64,000 bases of DNA from Caryophanales bacterium UBA743 (GTDB taxonomy: Bacteria; Bacillota_I; Bacilli_A; RFN20; CAG-826). A program made the position numbers and the translations under genes. The notes under the pieces are model-generated. The model was not told the origin of the DNA. It worked only from the letters and a program-made list of their open reading frames with translations, and made no database searches. The stretch spans positions 62,001-126,000 of the forward strand of contig DBKT01000011.1 of the NCBI GenBank assembly GCA_002297365.1, given 5' to 3'. This document shows, piece after piece, positions 18,216 to 25,417 of the stretch (positions are counted from its first letter, which is position 1; the number at the start of each line of letters is the position of its first letter).

Positions 18216-19235
18216 TTAATTGATTGCTCCAAATTTACGAATAACCCAGAGCATAAAGGCAGAGGAAGCCTTTCCTACCCAGTTATTGAAAGCTGGCCAA
18301 AAAACATGAGGATGGAAGCGGAGCATTTTCCATTGTTTTGGATTGTCCTTCTTTAAAGCGTTAATGAATCCCGCTTTTTCTTTCTTCGAAACGCTCTTTT
18401 CTTTAAAAGAGGTATACATTAAAGGCGAAGTGACCATCATTACCAATTGATGTCTCATGAGGTAATAAAGGCGATTGTTTGATTTTTTTATGCTCTTTAA
18501 ATCCAAGGTATTGAAAGCCAATTCCGCCACTCTCATAAGATTCTCGTTTCTTTTAATGAGATTGCTTGTTTGCATGGATTGCCCATCTCTTCCTAAAAGG
18601 TATTGATATAGAGGCGTGTCCAAATACACCAGTTTTTTCACAAAAGGAAGAGGGGCGTATATCAAATAATTGTCTTCATAAAAACAATGTTCCGGAAGGA
18701 TAATGCCCGATTCTTTCAAAGTCCCTAAGCGGTAAACAACAGAATGCAAGGTGAAGTTGTGACTGGCGTCAAAACGCTTGATGCCATTCCATCCGACGAT
18801 TTGATTTGGCTTGATAAAGAAATTGTAGCTAATCAGCCTTCCGTTCTTATTTTCAAAAGAACGGCGGTATTTATACGGCATTAAGATAAGATCGGCTTCT
18901 TTATTGGCGCGAATGAAATCCAAAAGCCTTTTTAGCCCTTCTTCTTCCACCCAATCATCGGAATCCAAAACCTTGAAATAGGTACCTGTCGCTAAAGAGA
19001 TAGCGGTATTGATCGCGCCGCCATGTCCTTTGTTTTCTTGGTGAACGGCCTTAAAAATATTCGGGTAGCGTCTTTCATAATCTTTAGCGATGGCCAAAGT
19101 GTTGTCTTTTGAGCCATCGTCAATGATAAGAACCTCAATTTCCTCTCCACCAGGAATCAATGAATCTAAAGCGTGATATAAATAATCTTGTGAGTTATAA
19201 GAAGGCACGCAAAACGTAATTAATTTGCTCGACAT
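18216..19235 (-). CDS. Family 2 glycosyltransferase
   Basis: 339 residues, GT-A fold: FCVPSYNSQDYL at the N-terminus, IDDGSKDNT near residue 40, and the metal-binding DxD as LDSDDW near residue 94, followed by an EDNYLIY block. It transfers a sugar from a nucleotide sugar; acceptor unknown. Its start lies inside the last codons of the upstream beta-glucosidase gene (16-base overlap), which implies translational coupling. No membrane segment is obvious except a hydrophobic stretch near the C-terminus. A GT next to a GH3 and a sugar importer could serve exopolysaccharide or glycolipid synthesis, but the link is inferred from position only. Confidence 0.85.
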   Translation of the reverse strand: MSSKLITFCVPSYNSQDYLYHALDSLIPGGEEIEVLIIDDGSKDNTLAIAKDYERRYPNIFKAVHQENKGHGGAINTAISLATGTYFKVLDSDDWVEEEGLKRLLDFIRANKEADLILMPYKYRRSFENKNGRLISYNFFIKPNQIVGWNGIKRFDASHNFTLHSVVYRLGTLKESGIILPEHCFYEDNYLIYAPLPFVKKLVYLDTPLYQYLLGRDGQSMQTSNLIKRNENLMRVAELAFNTLDLKSIKKSNNRLYYLMRHQLVMMVTSPLMYTSFKEKSVSKKEKAGFINALKKDNPKQWKMLRFHPHVFWPAFNNWVGKASSAFMLWVIRKFGAIN

Positions 19236-21697
19236 GTTTTAGCCTCTTTCTCCCTCTTTTTCTGCTCTTTTTTCAGTTTTTTCCTCTCGTGCCCCATTTT
19301 GTTGAAATGATGCAAACCTTTCCAGAAATGCCCATTGAACATCATGATAAGCCCGTCTAACTGAGCCATGCTCATTGCTCCGCCCGTCATGCGGGAGAGT
19401 GCTCGCACAGGATTGTAGTATACGCCCATTACCAAAGTATTGGCAGTAGTTCTTTTCCCAATCTTTCTTAAGAAACGAATTCCAAAGAGGATGGCGCCCG
19501 CAAAAAGACGGCCTGTCCATCCTTTCGCATAATGAAGATCGCTGATGGAGGAATTGTAGTCCACTTTGATACGATGTTTCTTCACGTAAGCGACATTCTT
19601 AGGAGGGAGCTCTCTTCCTAAAAGCTCTTTAAATTCTTCGTCTCCGATTTCCCTTACTTCTCCAGCGAAATAATGAGGGAGCTTGCTCTTGTCGTAAATG
19701 CCCTTTGCGTCAATCCCCTCTTTTTCAATCTCCCCAACCAAAGGAAGATCTTTGCTGGATGCGCCAACATAGATTTGATATTTCCCCGCTTCCACTTCAA
19801 ATTTATTTTCTTTGATATCCCAGAAACGGAACGCATATTCATCAAAAGGAATGAAGACTTCTTTGCTTTCGTGCGCTTTCAAGAAGACTTTCTGGAAACC
19901 CTTTAATTCACGGGCGGCGCGGAAAACATTTGAGTCTTTCATGCCGATGTACATCTGAGCGATCTCTTTTCCATCGACATCGCCTGTGTTTGTTAAGGTG
20001 AAACGAACGCCATCATCTGAGACTTTAAGATTGTCATATCGGAAGGTCGTATAGCTTAAGCCATAGCCAAACGGGAAACGAGCACCAACCATCGTATCCC
20101 CCGAATAATAGCGATAGCCAATAAAGAGGCCTTCGCGGTATTCGATGTTCTTATCATTCTTTCCAAAATGGTCGGCAGATGGGCAATCGGCATATCCATA
20201 TGGGTAGGATTCCGCAAGTTTTCCAGAAGGATTCACTTTGCCAGTGAGGATATTCAAAATTGCTTTCGCACCGGCTTCTCCTGGCAAATAAGCATGAAGG
20301 ATGGCATCAACACGGTCGGCAAATGGCATCTCGATTGGAGCGCCACATTCCAAAATCAAAATAACCTTTTTGCCTGTGTGGTATATAGCGGAGATCAAAT
20401 CCCTTTGATTCCCAGGCAAACGAATATTGGCTCGATCGATGCCTTCCGCTTCGGTAACCTCATCAAGACCGGCAAAGAGAAGAACGGTATCCGCCTTCTC
20501 AGCAAGTTTCAACGCTTTATCAATTAAACGTTGGCTCTTTTTCCCATAACGCTTGAAGCCTTTCTCATATCCGACGACGTTCAAAGGATATTCGCCAATC
20601 ACTTCATTGATTTGATCGACTTTAAGAGGGTTCACGACGCTACTGCCTGCGCCTTGATAACGCATGTCCGTAGCGAAATCGCCAATAATGGCAACTTTTT
20701 CTTCTGGCTTTAAAGGGAGGGCATGGTCTTTGTTTTTAAGCAAAACCAAAGATTCTTCGGCAATATGCTGAGCAATTAAGTGATGCTCTTCCTTGTCGAA
20801 TTCTTTCGGAGCGTCTTTAAGGTGCTCTTTAGTGCCCAAAATAACGTCGATGATGCGGTCTACAAGAACGTCTACGTCATTTATGGCGAGTCTTCCTTCC
20901 TTGACCGCTTTGACCACTTCACGATTGGTTTCGCCATCCGTCGTAGGCATTTCCAATTCGGAACCCGCCTTCACGGCGGCAATGCGATCGTTATCGCCGC
21001 CCCAATCGGAAACGACAATGCCTTCAAACCCCCATTCATCACGAAGAATCTCTTGCAACAAATGAGGATTTTCGTTCGCGTAAATCCCATTTACTTTGTT
21101 ATAAGAAGACATAACCGATAAAGGTTTCGCTTCCTTGACGGTCATCTCGAATGCGGACAGATAAATCTCTCTTAAGGTTCTTTCATCGAGAACGGAATTG
21201 GAGGTGATGCGGCGAATCTCTTGGTTATTGCAGGCAAAATGTTTCAAGCAAACGCCGATGCCGTTCTCTTGCACGCCTTTGACATAGCCAATCGCTAATT
21301 TCCCCGCTAAATAAGGGTCTTCGGAGAAATATTCAAAGTTACGCCCACAACGTGGGTTCCTTTTCATATTAATCCCCGGCCCCAAAAGAATGGACACGTC
21401 ATTCACAGCCGCTTCTTCACCGATGGTTTTGCCCACAAGGCGAAGAACTTCCGGATCCCAGGAATTCGCGCTTGTGGCGCTTGTTGGCATACACACAGCA
21501 GGAATCGATGGGTTTAACCCCAAATGATCGGCGGCTTTCGCTTGCTTTCTTAAGCCATTAGGCCCATCGGAAAGAAAGATGCTGGGCAATCCAACCGAGG
21601 GGATTTCTTGCGTCTCCCAAAAATTCTTTCCAGAAAGGAGGGAAGCTTTCTCCTCCAAAGTCATTCTGTCAATGATATCCTGATGCTTTAACGCCAT
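19220..21697 (-). CDS. GH3 beta-glucosidase
   Basis: 825 residues, intracellular (no signal peptide). The order is the common one: (beta/alpha)8 barrel, alpha/beta sandwich, fibronectin-like domain. LGPGINMKRNPRCGRNFEYF, KHFACNNQE (Lys152, His153) and nucleophile Asp231 in VVSDWGGDNDR are all present. It would release glucose or related sugars from the non-reducing end of beta-linked oligosaccharides imported by the adjacent MFS transporter (16 bases upstream). The last ~90 residues, with MTGGAMSMAQLDGLIMMFNG and a Lys/Glu-rich end, are the extension found in Firmicute members of this subfamily. AAGGAGAAATA precedes the ATG. Under the cre site of the operon. Confidence 0.92.
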   Translation of the reverse strand: MALKHQDIIDRMTLEEKASLLSGKNFWETQEIPSVGLPSIFLSDGPNGLRKQAKAADHLGLNPSIPAVCMPTSATSANSWDPEVLRLVGKTIGEEAAVNDVSILLGPGINMKRNPRCGRNFEYFSEDPYLAGKLAIGYVKGVQENGIGVCLKHFACNNQEIRRITSNSVLDERTLREIYLSAFEMTVKEAKPLSVMSSYNKVNGIYANENPHLLQEILRDEWGFEGIVVSDWGGDNDRIAAVKAGSELEMPTTDGETNREVVKAVKEGRLAINDVDVLVDRIIDVILGTKEHLKDAPKEFDKEEHHLIAQHIAEESLVLLKNKDHALPLKPEEKVAIIGDFATDMRYQGAGSSVVNPLKVDQINEVIGEYPLNVVGYEKGFKRYGKKSQRLIDKALKLAEKADTVLLFAGLDEVTEAEGIDRANIRLPGNQRDLISAIYHTGKKVILILECGAPIEMPFADRVDAILHAYLPGEAGAKAILNILTGKVNPSGKLAESYPYGYADCPSADHFGKNDKNIEYREGLFIGYRYYSGDTMVGARFPFGYGLSYTTFRYDNLKVSDDGVRFTLTNTGDVDGKEIAQMYIGMKDSNVFRAARELKGFQKVFLKAHESKEVFIPFDEYAFRFWDIKENKFEVEAGKYQIYVGASSKDLPLVGEIEKEGIDAKGIYDKSKLPHYFAGEVREIGDEEFKELLGRELPPKNVAYVKKHRIKVDYNSSISDLHYAKGWTGRLFAGAILFGIRFLRKIGKRTTANTLVMGVYYNPVRALSRMTGGAMSMAQLDGLIMMFNGHFWKGLHHFNKMGHERKKLKKEQKKREKEAKTCRAN

Positions 21698-21712
21698 CGT
21701 TATTTCTCCTTG

Positions 21713-23662
21713 TTAAATTTGAAGAGCTTTGGCTTTCTCTAGTTGATGTTCAAACTCTAACTGAATTTTAGCATCTTTTTGCTTTTGAGCTTCAATTTTC
21801 TTTTCTTCTTTGGCTTTTAGAGCAGCTTTTTCCTCATCGCTTAAAGCTTCGAATTTGGCCTTCTTTTCCGCTTCTTTTTTCTCTAACGCCATTTTTTTGG
21901 CGTTGTTTTTCTTTTCTTTTTCGGCTTCTTTCTTTGCTTTCAAAGCTTGATATTTGCTTTCTTCCGCATCGAAATCCAAGCCTTTTTTCGCACATTTCGC
22001 TTTTAATTCGGCAATCCTTGCTTCTTCAGAAGCTTCCATAGAGGCTTTTTCTTCTTGTTTTGATTTTTCTTCTGGCTCAATCCAGATGCCGCCTTCCGCA
22101 AGCACCGCATTCTTATGGTTCAAGAGAATGGTCTTTTGATCCAATTTAGAGAACTTTTCAACGTTCATGAAAAGGAACATGAAGAAAATGATAAGATAGC
22201 AGACCCCCTCTGCCCCGGAAAAAAGAGCCGTATTTAGAACACGATTATTGGCCACAGAATCGCCATAGGAGAAACCTTTAATGCCATTTAATCCGACAAT
22301 GATGCCGTTGGCAATGCCAGTCAAGCCAACAATGATGGAGCCATAAACAGCCATCGTGAAGCCGTCCGTACGTTTGCCATATAAGGCTTCTTGATGGTCT
22401 AATACATCAGACATCAAAGCCATAGAGATATACATCGCTGGAACCGTGCCTAATGCTTTCAAACAGAATGTCGCAATCGAAACGGTGCTGACTAATCCGG
22501 CATTCGAAGAGATGTCAGGGAGTAAAACCACAAAGCCCGCAACGCCCATAAGGAAAGCGAAGATGGCTCCGACTTTAATGCAATTGCTCTTACCAAAACG
22601 ATTGGCTAAAGGCCAAATGACAACCATGCCTAATGCCGTTGGGATCGAGCCTGCAATGGAAATGTAGCCTGCCAAGGAAATATCCGAGCCATTGTTTGAG
22701 AAAGCTTGGGCATACCAGGATGCGTCAGAATTCTTTAATTGGCCACCAAATTGATAGAAGAAGAAGAAAAGAATAATCAGCCACCAATATTTGTCGTGAG
22801 CGCAGATTTTAATTTGCTCCAACATGGAAGTTTTCTTTTCTTCCTTGTTGGTTTTTACATCCTCGTTTGCTTTAATGGCAAAGCTTTCTTCGGTAATTCT
22901 TTCACGGGTGAAATAATATTCGAAAAGACAGCCAACAACGAGAAGGGCAATCATAATGACCATAAGAATGGTCCATTTGGAATTGGCTTGCATCGCGCTA
23001 ACCGCTTCTTTGCCATCCCCCGCTTCACGAGGCAAAAGGCCAATTATGTCAACTAAGATTGGTCCGACCATGCCAGAAAGTCCGGCAGCTGCTAAGACCG
23101 CGCCATTGGAAGCGGTCGCCAATAAAGAACGGGCAGATCCATCTCTGGTAGACAGATTAACGAGAGCGGAATGCGGAGTGAAGTAGAAAGGATAGGCGAA
23201 AGCGTAATAAAGGTTATAGCCGACGGCAATCATCAAGAAAGACCAAATAGATGGGGTTAGAGGATTGCCTGCATTATCGTAATTCATTGGAACAAGGAAA
23301 AGAATCAAAAGAGCGATCGCAAGAATCGGAAGACCAAGGAGAATCAAAGGCCTTGCCTTGCCTGCCGCAGTCGGTTTCCTGTTGATCAATTTTCCAATCA
23401 GAAGGTTTCCGATAATGATAACAATCGAAGAAATGATTGGGAGCAGTGTTTCAAAAAGAAGCGCAGAGCTCTTTAAGCCTAAAACCTTATCGTAGTATTG
23501 AAAGAGATACGTATTCACAATGCCATTTGAAACCAAGGCGAACATTGGACCAACTAAGTATCCCAATGTCACTTCTGGGAATAGTTTGACGCTCCTGCTT
23601 TTGATTTTGCTGGAGAGAAGAGGATTGTTGAAGAAGGATTTCTTTGTTTTTGAACTGGACAT
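21713..23662 (-). CDS. MFS sugar transporter (GPH-like) with long charged C-terminal tail
   Basis: 649 residues. About 12 membrane segments occupy residues 25-510, in the style of glycoside-pentoside-hexuronide:cation symporters (PMFALVSNGIVNTYLFQYY near the start, later YGKRTDGFTMAVYGS). The last ~130 residues are almost purely Lys, Glu and Ala (AEKEKKNNAKKMALEKKEAE), predicted to form a cytoplasmic coiled coil, which is unusual; GPH symporters are normally about 450-500 residues or end in an IIA domain. The neighbouring GH3 enzyme suggests a beta-glucoside substrate. First gene of the sugar operon, with a cre site touching its ribosome site. Confidence 0.85.
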   Translation of the reverse strand: MSSSKTKKSFFNNPLLSSKIKSRSVKLFPEVTLGYLVGPMFALVSNGIVNTYLFQYYDKVLGLKSSALLFETLLPIISSIVIIIGNLLIGKLINRKPTAAGKARPLILLGLPILAIALLILFLVPMNYDNAGNPLTPSIWSFLMIAVGYNLYYAFAYPFYFTPHSALVNLSTRDGSARSLLATASNGAVLAAAGLSGMVGPILVDIIGLLPREAGDGKEAVSAMQANSKWTILMVIMIALLVVGCLFEYYFTRERITEESFAIKANEDVKTNKEEKKTSMLEQIKICAHDKYWWLIILFFFFYQFGGQLKNSDASWYAQAFSNNGSDISLAGYISIAGSIPTALGMVVIWPLANRFGKSNCIKVGAIFAFLMGVAGFVVLLPDISSNAGLVSTVSIATFCLKALGTVPAMYISMALMSDVLDHQEALYGKRTDGFTMAVYGSIIVGLTGIANGIIVGLNGIKGFSYGDSVANNRVLNTALFSGAEGVCYLIIFFMFLFMNVEKFSKLDQKTILLNHKNAVLAEGGIWIEPEEKSKQEEKASMEASEEARIAELKAKCAKKGLDFDAEESKYQALKAKKEAEKEKKNNAKKMALEKKEAEKKAKFEALSDEEKAALKAKEEKKIEAQKQKDAKIQLEFEHQLEKAKALQI

Positions 23663-23672
23663 AAAAGACTCC

Positions 23673-23686
23673 TGTAAGCGTTTTCA
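23673..23686 (-). promoter_or_regulatory. CcpA cre site upstream of the sugar transporter
   Basis: Minus strand reads TGAAAACGCTTACA, a perfect match to the cre consensus TGWNANCGNTNWCA. It sits just downstream of a TATTAT -10 (about 23692-23697) and abuts the AGGAG ribosome site (23669-23673), so bound CcpA would block transcription or translation start. It predicts glucose repression of the operon. Confidence 0.75.
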
Positions 23687-23748
23687 ATAAAATAATACAA
23701 AATATGCAAACAAACAAATCTCAATCACCTAGAATGACATTTTTTTGA

Positions 23749-23806
23749 CGCAAAATGCATTTTTTGTTTTCAAAAACGCTTTTTTCAGGTACGAAATGCA
23801 TTTTCG
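23749..23806. repeat. Two palindromic AAATGCATTT sites between divergent genes
   Basis: CAAAATGCATTTTTTG (23751-23766) and CGAAATGCATTTTCG (23792-23806) share a palindromic core with centres 41 bases apart, about four helical turns. They lie in the region between the MFS gene (-) and the small membrane protein gene (+), where a dimeric regulator could bind. No regulator is identified. Confidence 0.4.
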
Positions 23807-23844
23807 TTTTAGAATATTCATAATACGAAGGAAGGAAAAGAAAA

Positions 23845-24330
23845 ATGGCAAAATATATAGCTAGAAGAATTAGAACAACACCCGTTTGGTATGCGATCCT
23901 CCTTATGGTGATTGGCATACTTCTTATTATCGGAGGTTCAGGGGCAGCAGAAAGCATCACAAAGGGCATTATCACGGTTGTTGGCCTGCTTATAGCGGCT
24001 TTTGGAATTATTACCCTCATCGCCGGGGGCTTCATAATGGGGGTCATTTTGATTCTTTTTGGCATCCTTATAGCGGTCTTCGCCTGGTTCTTCTATTGGC
24101 TTTGTTTCTTAATTTTGGGCGTTGTTTTATTCGCCAGTGGCGTCTCTCGCCTTGCGAATCATCAAGGATGGATTCTTACGAACATCGTGAATCTCGTTGT
24201 TGGCATTGCCATTGTTCTTTTGTCGTTGGGATTTAAGCTGCAATGGGCAGAGATAGCAGTCGAAATACTCTATATTGCCGCTGGCGCCCTTCTTCTTTTG
24301 GATGGAATCTTGGCTTTAGTGAAAAGATAG
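23845..24330 (+). CDS. Hydrophobic membrane protein of 161 residues
   Basis: Five to six membrane segments fill nearly the whole chain (starting near AILLMVIGILLIIGGSG), Gly/Ile/Leu-rich, like small DUF308/HdeD-type membrane proteins; I do not recognise the exact family. AAGGAAGG lies before the ATG. It is alone on the plus strand, divergent from the MFS gene, and closed by a strong terminator. Function unknown. Confidence 0.7.
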   Translation: MAKYIARRIRTTPVWYAILLMVIGILLIIGGSGAAESITKGIITVVGLLIAAFGIITLIAGGFIMGVILILFGILIAVFAWFFYWLCFLILGVVLFASGVSRLANHQGWILTNIVNLVVGIAIVLLSLGFKLQWAEIAVEILYIAAGALLLLDGILALVKR

Positions 24331-24351
24331 CTGAGAGAGAACATATGAAAG

Positions 24352-24380
24352 ACGCGATTGGAAACCAACCGCGTTTTTTT
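24352..24380 (+). terminator. Rho-independent terminator
   Basis: Stem ACGCGATTGG / CCAACCGCGT (one mismatch) with AAA loop, then seven T. Confidence 0.85.
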
Positions 24381-24476
24381 CTTTAACGGATGCCTTTCGC
24401 TTCCTGTTCCACACCAGAAAAATTAGTTACAGATATGAATCCGTTTTGATAAGCTCTTAACCTGCGCCATTTAATT

Positions 24477-24751
24477 CTAGAACAATTTCGGATGCCCACC
24501 GAGTCGATTAAGCATTAAAACCAGCAGATCATTTCTAATTTCATAGATGAGTAACCAATCTGGTTCAATATGGCATTCGCGCGTATCTTTGTAGTTGCCG
24601 GTGAGAGAGTGGCCTCTGTATCTTGCATCAAGAGTGCCGCCATTTGCCAAAATGTCGACGACCTCGAAGAGCTTGTTCAAATCTTTGTTCTGTTTTCTCG
24701 CAAATTTATGTCTTTCTTAAACTGATTGGTGAACTGCACTTCGTATTTCAT
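24477..24751 (-). pseudogene. YafQ-type toxin, frameshifted
   Basis: The C-terminal two thirds (from DLNKLFEVVDILANGG, with RGHSLTGNY, CHIEPDWLLIYEI and VLMLNRLGGH) are a clear YafQ/RelE-superfamily mRNA interferase; the family's active-site His residues are visible. The N-terminus MKYEVQFTNQFKKDI starts at ATG 24751 in a different frame. One base is missing around ATAAATTTGCG (about 24705-24712): adding it gives FARKQNKDLNKLFEV. As read, the toxin is truncated early and inactive. It overlaps the antitoxin stop by ATGA. If the lesion is a consensus error, the pair is an ordinary DinJ-YafQ system. Confidence 0.75.
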
Positions 24752-25020
24752 TTTTCTAATGCTTTCTTCAGCTCATCCATGTTTGAATAGCGTGAGGCGG
24801 ATGGATCGGCCAAAAGTCTTCTTCCTTCTTCGATTGCTGATGCGGTTTCTTTGTTTGGCGTATCCAATCTGAGATTCAGAGTAACTCCATTCTCTCGAAT
24901 GGAGGCTCTTAAAAACATATTAATGGCCGTTGTCATATTTAGCCCCAGTTCGTTGAAGATCTTTTCCGATTGTTCCTTAACCGTCTCATCAACTCGAATA
25001 TTTAAATTTGTCATCGCCAT
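24748..25020 (-). CDS. RelB/DinJ family antitoxin
   Basis: 90 residues with the DinJ hallmark NLNIRVDETVKEQSEKIF (ribbon-helix-helix) and LGLNMTTAINMFL. The C-terminal part would wrap the YafQ toxin. AGAGG lies 8 bases before the ATG. The stop overlaps the toxin start, the usual translational coupling of such pairs. The antitoxin is intact although the partner is frameshifted, as expected because losing an antitoxin first would be toxic. Confidence 0.88.
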   Translation of the reverse strand: MAMTNLNIRVDETVKEQSEKIFNELGLNMTTAINMFLRASIRENGVTLNLRLDTPNKETASAIEEGRRLLADPSASRYSNMDELKKALEK

Positions 25021-25213
25021 GAAAAATACCTCTTTGCATATATTTTATACTCATAAATGTATTTATCATAAAGATATTGTCATTGCATTATGTATGCTTT
25101 ATGAAGCAAAGATTAGAGCCATGACGATTTTCATTGGTTGCCTCTTTCTTGTAAGAAACGAAAAACGCCCCTTTCTAGAAGATAAGAATTAGGGCGTATT
25201 CGAACTCTAATAT

Positions 25214-25417
25214 TTAGTGTATGTCTTTCACTTGATATCCTGCATCGGAAATGGCTTTTTTGATGACATCGTCAGAAACATCCTTCGCATCCAAGGTCGC
25301 CTGTTTCTTTTCCAAGGAAACATGGACGTTAGTTACTCCCGGAAGGCTTTCAAGCGCTTTGGCGACATGCATCACGCAATGCTCGCACATCATTCCCTCG
25401 ATTTCGATTGTTTTCAT
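25214..25417 (-). CDS. copZ: CopZ-like copper chaperone, nested in copA frame with its own SD
   Basis: An internal ATG (25415-25417, residue 799 of the fusion) follows a textbook AAAGGAGAT at 5-base spacing, so a free 67-residue CopZ can be made from the same message as well as the fused CopA-CopZ. The product has one ferredoxin-like HMA domain with MMCEHC. CopZ carries Cu+ to CopA and to the CsoR sensor. Translation from this site is predicted, not shown. Confidence 0.6.
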   Translation of the reverse strand: MKTIEIEGMMCEHCVMHVAKALESLPGVTNVHVSLEKKQATLDAKDVSDDVIKKAISDAGYQVKDIH

